A stretch of 18,057 nt of DNA, from positions 1-18,057 of the forward strand of contig JBDSTZ010000523.1 in assembly GCA_039927975.1 (NCBI GenBank), in the 5' to 3' direction. The notes under the pieces were generated by a model, which made no database searches, was not told the origin of the DNA, and saw nothing but the letters and a program-made list of their open reading frames with translations. Positions 13,425 to 18,057 of this stretch are shown piece after piece; the first letter of the stretch is position 1, and each line of letters opens with the position of its first letter. The DNA is from JBDSTZ01 sp039927975. Its GTDB lineage: Bacteria > Pseudomonadota > Gammaproteobacteria > Burkholderiales > Burkholderiaceae_D. Position numbers and translations under genes: made by a program.

Positions 13425-15386
13425 TCACAGCTGCCACACCAGCCTGACCGCCACCGCCCTCGGCATCTCACTGCTGGTCTCGGCCGCTCCATACTCGGTG
13501 TGGCCGCCATTCAAATTCTGTCCCACCAGCGACAGCACCAGCCCCGGTTTGACATTCCACCCCAACCGCGCGTCGAGTGCGCTGTAAGCCGGCACCGCCG
13601 GGTTCTGCAGCGCCGCCACTTTGCGCAGCGCCACGTCGAACTCCTTGTCGCCGCCGAACGACAGGCTGGAGCGCAGTTGCAGCGTGTACGCCGGATCCTT
13701 GCCGGCCGCGCCAGGCCCCGCCTCGTCATTGCTGCCCGGCTCCAGCGTGAAGCGCTCGCGCAGCGCGGTCCAGCCGGCCGACAGGCGCCAGTTCTTGCTC
13801 GCCTGCCAGTTACCCCAGGCTTCGATGCCGGTCGACTGCCCGCGCATCTTGCTGTCGAAGGTAAGGAAGGTATAAGAGGGATCGATTTCCTGCGTGCGCA
13901 GGCGCCGGTACTCGTTGTGGAACAGCGTGGCCGACACCGACAGCGCGCTCGACGGTTGGCCGCGATAGCCCAACTCGGTCACCGTCGCCACTTCCGAGCG
14001 GACCTGGCGCCCGCCGTCGAGCAGGTAGGGCGGCCGGCCGGGAATATAAGCGTCAACATCGAGCCGCGAGGGCGCGCGCACGGTGCGCGACAAGCCGGCC
14101 CAGACAGCGTGCGCCGGCGCCAGCTGCCAGCCCAGGCGCAGGGTCGGCAGCACTTCCAGTCCGGTGTAGTCGTTGCGCTCGAACCGCACGCCGGCGGTCA
14201 GCCGCAGATCCTCGCGCAGCGCCACCTCGTCCTGGACGAACAGGCTGGACCAGTGCTGGTTCAGGCGCGCCGGCAGGAAAGCGACCAGTTCGCTGCTGGT
14301 CACGCGGTCCCAGCCCTGGCGCAGATTGGCGCCCCACACCAGCTGGTGGGCGCCGCGCTGGCCGAGCGCGTGTTGAATTTGCAGGTCGACGATGTCGAGC
14401 GATTCGGTGAACGCCGGCGGCACCTGGCGCCAGCTGTGATCGACATAGGCTTGCACGCTGAGACTGGCGCCGCCATCGAGCGCGTGGGTCCACGAGCCCG
14501 TCAGGTTGGCGCCCTCGTTGCGGATGGTGCCCAGCTGCACGGTCGTGCCGGGGACCGAGATCGCGCCCGGCGCCGGCTGGCCAAGGGCGGCGCGATACAG
14601 CGCGCCGTTGACGCTGAAGCGCTCGGCCCCGCTGCCCCAGTCGGCGCGCATGCCCAGCTGGGCGCGGCGCCAGCCGTCGCTGACCGGGTTGCCATTGCCC
14701 AACGCCAGCGCACTGCGTTCCAACAGCTTGCCGCTCACCCGCCAGTGGCCGTCGGCCATGGCGCCGCCCTGGCGAAAGCCGGCGTCGCCGCCGCGCTGGC
14801 CGGCGCCCAGCGCCAGCAGGCCGCCCTGGGTGTCCGACGCGGCGCGCGTGATGATGTTGATGACCCCGTTGACCGCGTTCACGCCCCACAGGGTGCCGCC
14901 GGGTCCGCTGATGACTTCAATCCGCTCGATATCTTCGAGCAGCACGTCCTGGGCGTCCCAGAACACGCCGGAAAACAGCGGCGCGTAGACCGAGCGGCCG
15001 TCGATGAGCACCAGTAGTTTGTTGGGCGCGCTGTTATTGCTGCCGTTCATGCCGCGCGCGCTGATGGCGACGCCGGAACCGCTGACCGCCGCCACGTTCA
15101 GGTTGGGCGCCAGCCGCAGCACCTCGGGCAAAGTGGCCGCGCCGGAGTGGCGGATGTCGTCGGCGCTGATGACGAACACCGAGGCGGCGGCGGCGGCGAG
15201 CCGCTCGGGCTTCTTCGACACCGAGGTGATTTCAATATTGGCCAGGTCTTCGATCGACATGTCGGCCATCTCGATCGCGCTGACCGCGCCGGCCGGCAGC
15301 GCCAGCAAGCCCAGCGAGACGAGGGCGGCGCCGCGCAGGGTGCGGGCGGAACGGCGCGGGCGGGGGGCGCGGCGAAAATATGGCAT
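13425..15386 (-). CDS. TonB-dependent outer-membrane receptor
   Basis: A 653-residue outer-membrane active-transport channel. I start it at 15386, where AGGA precedes the ATG by about 4-5 bases; an upstream TTG at 15437 lacks a site. The first ~36 residues are a long Arg-rich signal peptide ending near AGAVSA. The plug domain (~55-182) shows the family pattern: SVFVISADDIRHSG, LRLAPNLNVA, ARGMNGSN, VLIDGRSVYAP, DIERIEVISGPGGTLWGVNAVNG and INIIT, the standard FeGA/cobalamin-like plug. The rest is a beta barrel (TAGVRFERNDYTG, GLSRTVRAPSR) ending in RLVWQL. No TonB box is obvious between the signal and plug, where DMSIEDLANIEITSVSKK is found instead. Substrate (siderophore, cobalamin, metal or other) is unknown. 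It is divergent from a cytochrome b561 gene. Confidence 0.95.
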   Translation of the reverse strand: MPYFRRAPRPRRSARTLRGAALVSLGLLALPAGAVSAIEMADMSIEDLANIEITSVSKKPERLAAAAASVFVISADDIRHSGAATLPEVLRLAPNLNVAAVSGSGVAISARGMNGSNNSAPNKLLVLIDGRSVYAPLFSGVFWDAQDVLLEDIERIEVISGPGGTLWGVNAVNGVINIITRAASDTQGGLLALGAGQRGGDAGFRQGGAMADGHWRVSGKLLERSALALGNGNPVSDGWRRAQLGMRADWGSGAERFSVNGALYRAALGQPAPGAISVPGTTVQLGTIRNEGANLTGSWTHALDGGASLSVQAYVDHSWRQVPPAFTESLDIVDLQIQHALGQRGAHQLVWGANLRQGWDRVTSSELVAFLPARLNQHWSSLFVQDEVALREDLRLTAGVRFERNDYTGLEVLPTLRLGWQLAPAHAVWAGLSRTVRAPSRLDVDAYIPGRPPYLLDGGRQVRSEVATVTELGYRGQPSSALSVSATLFHNEYRRLRTQEIDPSYTFLTFDSKMRGQSTGIEAWGNWQASKNWRLSAGWTALRERFTLEPGSNDEAGPGAAGKDPAYTLQLRSSLSFGGDKEFDVALRKVAALQNPAVPAYSALDARLGWNVKPGLVLSLVGQNLNGGHTEYGAAETSSEMPRAVAVRLVWQL

Positions 15387-15482
15387 TATTTCCTGGCTGA
15401 GCTTGGGCGGGGATCTTGCTATTATGAGACAAATCAAGACGCCCTGGACAATCTGAGCGGCTCTTCCGTGCGCGACATTTCA

Positions 15483-15498
15483 CAAATGTGCAAATGTG
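15483..15498. repeat. Tandem CAAATGTG repeat in a divergent promoter region
   Basis: CAAATGTG occurs twice in direct succession (15483-15490, 15491-15498), with overlapping inverted symmetry CACA-AA-TGTG (15481-15490) and TGCA-AATG-TGCA (15489-15500). It lies between the receptor and cytochrome b561 start codons in an AT-rich stretch. It may be an operator for one or both genes. Confidence 0.4.
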
Positions 15499-15579
15499 CA
15501 ATATCTTGCCCGCGCGCGCAACTGTCAAATTTTTGCTAATATTTGTTCTAATACGAACTATCTCGCCAGGAAGGCCTTC

Positions 15580-16104
15580 ATGCAGCGTTACACCCGAACC
15601 GCGATCGCACTCCACTGGCTGGTCGCCGTGCTCATCGTGGGCGCTTTCATCATGGGACTGGTGATGACCGATATTCCCGGCCTCACCCCAACCAAGCTGA
15701 AATATTATTCCTGGCACAAGTGGGCCGGCGTGACCATCCTCGCGCTGGCCGCGCTGCGCCTGCTGTGGCGCCTGGCGCACGCGGCGCCGGCCTATCCGGC
15801 CAGCATGCCGCGCTGGCAGCACGGCGCCGCCCACGGGCTGCACGGCCTGCTGTACCTGCTGATGTTCGCGGTGCCGCTGTCGGGCTATTTCTACACCCTG
15901 TCGGCCGGCGTGCCGGTGGTGTATTTCGGCCTGTTCAAGCTGCCGGTCCTGATCGAGGCCGATCCGGTGCTCAAACCGGTGCTCAAGGAAGTCCATTTCT
16001 GGCTCAACATGGCGCTCGCCGGCGCGGTGGGCCTGCACATCGCCGCCGCCCTCAAGCACCGCCTGGTCGACCGCGACGACATCATGCAGCGCATGCTGCC
16101 CTGA
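15580..16104 (+). CDS. Cytochrome b561 family protein
   Basis: A four-helix inner-membrane diheme b-type cytochrome, 174 residues. I start at 15580, preceded by AGGAAGG; the frame is open to 15496 but the extra residues are not membrane-like. The heme-ligand histidines expected for the CybB/YodB group are all present: His12 in ALHWLVAVL, His46 in WHKWAG, His139 in EVHFWLN and His153 in GLHIAAALKHRL. Four hydrophobic segments (~8-28, 46-66, 88-108, 138-160) agree with the fold. The E. coli homologues pass electrons between quinols and periplasmic acceptors or superoxide. The next two genes encode YceI proteins, and yceJ (b561)-yceI is a known pairing in E. coli, so the three probably form a functional unit. 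Confidence 0.95.
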   Translation: MQRYTRTAIALHWLVAVLIVGAFIMGLVMTDIPGLTPTKLKYYSWHKWAGVTILALAALRLLWRLAHAAPAYPASMPRWQHGAAHGLHGLLYLLMFAVPLSGYFYTLSAGVPVVYFGLFKLPVLIEADPVLKPVLKEVHFWLNMALAGAVGLHIAAALKHRLVDRDDIMQRMLP

Positions 16105-16111
16105 CCCTTCT

Positions 16112-16125
16112 CGCGGCCGGCCGCG
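16112..16125. repeat. 14-bp perfect palindrome after the cytochrome b561 gene
   Basis: CGCGGCCGGCCGCG is a perfect palindrome 8 bases after the cytochrome stop codon. With no loop it makes a poor RNA hairpin, so it is more likely a chance GC-rich palindrome or a weak attenuating structure. Confidence 0.4.
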
Positions 16126-16186
16126 CCCACGCGCGCCGCTGCCCCCCCCACAATTACCGACTCACGAACCGCATCACGAGGAACCC

Positions 16187-16753
16187 ATGACCATTCGCTC
16201 CCGCGCCCTGCTCCTTCCGCTGCTGGCCAGTTCGCTGGCGGTGGCGCTCGCCGTCCACGCCGCGCCGCTCAAGACCGATGCCGCGCGCAGCAAGGTGAGC
16301 GCCGTCTTCAAGCAGATGAACGTGCCGTCCGAATCGGACTTTAAAAAATTCACCGCCCAGATCGACTACGACGCGGCCAAGCCGGATGCGGCCAAGGCGG
16401 TCGTCGAGATCGACACGGCCAGCCTGGACCTCGGCGAAGCCGACATGAACCGCGAAGTGGCGGCCAAGAACTGGTTCAACTCGGCCCAGTATCCCAAAGC
16501 CAGTTTCGTGTCGAGCGCGATCAAGCCGGCCGGTCCCGGCAAGCTGACGGTGGCCGGCAAGCTGACCATCAAGGGCAAGAGCGCCGACGTCACTTTTCCG
16601 CTGACCGTCAAGCAGGAAGCGGGCAAGCAAGTGTTCGAGGGCGCGGTGCCGATCAAGCGCCTGGCCTTCAACATCGGCGAAGGCGAGTGGAAAGACACCA
16701 GCATCGTCGCCGACGACGTGCTCATCAAATTCCGCGTCAGCGCGGCGCCCTGA
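16187..16753 (+). CDS. YceI-family periplasmic protein, divergent copy
   Basis: A 188-residue protein with an N-terminal signal peptide (~1-25, cleavage near VHA/AP) and a YceI-like beta-barrel lipocalin domain. YceI proteins bind isoprenoid or amide-type lipids in a hydrophobic pocket. Family features seen are VVEIDTASLDLGEADMNREV (VEIDTASL region), KNWFNSAQYPKASFVSS, the GKLTIKGKSADVTFPL strand pair and a Trp-Lys-Asp-Thr near the end. It lacks the usual DPxHSxxxFxxxHxGxSxVRGxF start, having DAARSKVSAVFKQMNVPSES instead, so ligand contacts may differ from the second copy. GAGGAA lies just upstream of the ATG. It follows cytochrome b561 by 82 bp. Confidence 0.93.
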   Translation: MTIRSRALLLPLLASSLAVALAVHAAPLKTDAARSKVSAVFKQMNVPSESDFKKFTAQIDYDAAKPDAAKAVVEIDTASLDLGEADMNREVAAKNWFNSAQYPKASFVSSAIKPAGPGKLTVAGKLTIKGKSADVTFPLTVKQEAGKQVFEGAVPIKRLAFNIGEGEWKDTSIVADDVLIKFRVSAAP

Positions 16754-16813
16754 GCGCCCACTACGCCCCGCTTTCGATTGACCATGATTACCGCTTTACC
16801 CGGCAGCATTTCT

Positions 16814-16840
16814 TTGCCATCAACTTTTCGCCGCCACAAT
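16814..16840 (+). promoter_or_regulatory. Possible promoter of the second YceI gene
   Basis: TTGCCA (16814-16819, 5 of 6 to the -35 consensus) and CACAAT (16835-16840) are separated by 15 bases, short for sigma70. The same CCACAATTAC block occurs upstream of the first YceI gene (16148-16157). Confidence 0.3.
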
Positions 16841-16865
16841 TACTCTTACTAAAAAAGGGACATAC

Positions 16866-17438
16866 ATGAAACTGAAGCACCTGATCGTCGCCCTCGTCGC
16901 CGCCAGCGCGGCCCCCGCCTTCGCCGCCGACACCTACACCCTCGATCCGAGCCATACCTTCCCGAGCTTCGAGACCGACCACATGGGTGGCGTTTCTGTA
17001 TGGCGCGGCAAGTTCAACAAGTCGAGCGGCACCGTCACGCTCGACCGCGCAGCCAAGACCGGCAGCCTGGACGTGACGATCGACACCACCTCGATCGACT
17101 TCGGCCTGGCCGCGCTCGACGAGCACGTCAAGAAAGAACCGGCCTTGCTCGACGCCGCCAAGTTCCCGACCGCCACCTACAAATCGAAGTCGGTCAAGTT
17201 CAACGGCGACACCCCGGTGTCGGTCGATGGCGAGTTCACCCTGCACGGCGTGACCAAGCCGCTGACGCTGGCCATCAATTCCTTCAAGTGCATCATGCAC
17301 CCGCGCTTCAAGAAGGAAGTCTGCGGCGCCGACGTGTCGGGCACCTTCAATCGCGGCGACTACGGCGTGAGCATGGGCCTGCCGGCCTTCAAGCCTGAAG
17401 TCAAACTGGCGATCCAGGTCGAAGCGATCAAGAACTAA
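16866..17438 (+). CDS. YceI-family periplasmic lipid-binding protein
   Basis: A 190-residue protein close in length to E. coli YceI (191). The signal peptide MKLKHLIVALVAASAAPAFA ends at residue 20, and the mature part starts ADTYTLDPSHTFPSFETDHM. This is followed by GGVSVWRGKFNKSSGTV, the classical YceI N-terminal motif. Later motifs are DTTSIDFGLAALDEHVK, AAKFPTATYKS and a GEFTLHGVTKPLTL strand. A Cys pair in the FKCIMHPRFKKEVCGAD segment is conserved in this group and may form a disulfide. These proteins carry polyisoprenoid-like ligands and often occur with cytochrome b561. A good AAGGGA site lies 5 bases before the ATG. It is the last gene before a strong terminator. Confidence 0.96.
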   Translation: MKLKHLIVALVAASAAPAFAADTYTLDPSHTFPSFETDHMGGVSVWRGKFNKSSGTVTLDRAAKTGSLDVTIDTTSIDFGLAALDEHVKKEPALLDAAKFPTATYKSKSVKFNGDTPVSVDGEFTLHGVTKPLTLAINSFKCIMHPRFKKEVCGADVSGTFNRGDYGVSMGLPAFKPEVKLAIQVEAIKN

Positions 17439-17475
17439 GAACGCGCTTCAACGCTGCGCGCCGGCCGCGCATAGC

Positions 17476-17510
17476 AAAAAACCCCGCCTCTTGCGAAGCG
17501 GGGTTTTTTT
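17476..17510. terminator. Strong bidirectional intrinsic terminator
   Basis: ACCCCGC (17481-17487) pairs with GCGGGGT (17498-17504), flanked by an A-run on the left and a T-run on the right. The run of Ts after the stem on each strand makes a textbook terminator for both convergent genes. The loop is 10 bases (17488-17497). Confidence 0.95.
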
Positions 17511-17557
17511 ATGCCTGGCCAAGGATGGCCAGGGTTGCGGCCCGTGTTGCGCTCAGC

Positions 17558-18057
17558 TTAGCGGCCGTCGCCGTCGAAGTCGCCCGGCATGGCGCGCTCA
17601 ACCTTGTCCCAGGCTGCGCGCGAGGCCGACTTGGCCTGCTCCCAGCTCAGGCGCGAGCTACCCTTGACCTGGTTCCACTCGTCGGCCAGATCGTCCTGTG
17701 CCGAATCGAAGCTGCCCGGATAGCGGCCGCGGCTGTTGTAACCGAGCTCGTAGGCAGGACCGTAGTCGTCATAGGTGTAGCCCGGCGAGTAGTACGGTGC
17801 GCTTTGATACGCGCCGCGCCAGTAAGCCGATTCCTCGGCCGGATTGACCACGCGCGCCGCCGCCTTGCCGGCCGCGCCGCCCGCCAGGGCGCCAATGGCC
17901 GCACCGGCTGCCATGCCGACCGGGCCGCCGACGGCGCCCGCCGCCGCACCCATGGCCGCGCCGCTGCCCGCACCCACGCCCTTGGCCAGGTGGTGATCGG
18001 ACAAATCGTCGCCGCCTTTCGGATTGACCACTTCGCCGGCACCCTTGCCTGCCAGGC
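17558..18057 (-). CDS. Glycine-zipper protein of unknown function, N-terminus outside the window
   Basis: The frame is open from the right edge (18057) to a TAA at 17558, so the start is missing; a GTG at 18031 lies inside it and is probably not the true start. Visible order, from the edge: a Lys/Gly-rich piece with AGKGAGEVVNPKGGDD, then a glycine-zipper membrane-like stretch (GAGSGAAMGAAAGAVGG...GAAIGALAGG). A second KAAARVVNPAEES follows. The rest is a Tyr/Pro-rich region (YDDYGPAYELGYNSRGRYPGSF) and a charged, possibly helical C-terminus with Trp repeats (ADEWNQ, LSWEQAK, AAWDKVE). The VVNP motif brackets the zipper. Proteins of this make-up are common but uncharacterised in related bacteria, in my recollection. 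Location in a membrane is likely; function is unknown. Confidence 0.78.
   Translation of the reverse strand, partial: LAGKGAGEVVNPKGGDDLSDHHLAKGVGAGSGAAMGAAAGAVGGPVGMAAGAAIGALAGGAAGKAAARVVNPAEESAYWRGAYQSAPYYSPGYTYDDYGPAYELGYNSRGRYPGSFDSAQDDLADEWNQVKGSSRLSWEQAKSASRAAWDKVERAMPGDFDGDGR

Noticed and set aside
13500..15017. 505-codon plus-strand frame opposite the TonB-dependent receptor gene
   Set aside because: Arg/Ala/Gln-rich shadow of the receptor gene, with no domain and no ribosome binding site.

Overview
The window is about 18 kb of GC-rich, gene-dense DNA from a betaproteobacterium, most likely a Massilia/Duganella-like member of the Oxalobacteraceae. This is an inference from a PEP-CTERM protein with a VPEP...RR tail, a feoA-feoB-small Cys-rich protein operon, and codon use dominated by G/C in third position. 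I saw no rRNA, tRNA, CRISPR array or insertion sequence.

Layout. (1) 1-168: C-terminal end of a GNAT acetyltransferase. (2) 248-3559: two divergent genes. One encodes a Tat/lipoprotein alginate-lyase-family enzyme with Fn3-like and LamG-like modules (minus strand). The other encodes a secreted PEP-CTERM protein (plus strand). They share a 456-bp AT-rich intergenic region with repeated TATCGATAA motifs. (3) 3702-4610: a DUF72 protein, convergent with the feo operon. (4) 4612-10159: an iron block. The ferrous iron importer feoA-feoB plus a small Cys-rich membrane protein runs leftward; bfd, tonB and, further on, bfr run rightward. Fur-box-like sequences lie at both ends of the divergent feoA/bfd region. 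A complete Xre/MbcA/ParS-RES toxin-antitoxin pair sits between tonB and bfr. (5) 10216-11771: a glutathione S-transferase and a PfkB sugar kinase in one translationally coupled minus-strand unit, divergent from purB (11919-13298). (6) 13425-17438: a TonB-dependent receptor, divergent from a cytochrome b561 followed by two YceI-family periplasmic proteins, closed by a strong bidirectional terminator at 17476-17510. (7) 17558-18057: the C-terminal part of a glycine-zipper protein that runs off the right edge.

How the genes fit together. FeoB imports Fe(II), bacterioferritin stores it, and Bfd helps release it by reducing the bacterioferritin heme. TonB energises outer-membrane receptors such as the one encoded at 13425-15386. 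No exbB or exbD lies beside tonB; the RES module occupies the space between tonB and bfr. Most convergent gene pairs are separated by a GC-rich hairpin. The exception is DUF72 and the feo-linked small gene, whose stop codons are 1 bp apart.

The most unusual points are the RES toxin-antitoxin pair inside an iron-homeostasis cluster, a Thr where E. coli bacterioferritin has ferroxidase ligand Glu127, a stem-loop between the two Fur-box-like sites, and the candidate LacI-type operators in front of the lyase/PEP-CTERM pair. I see no clear evidence for a wholly new system.
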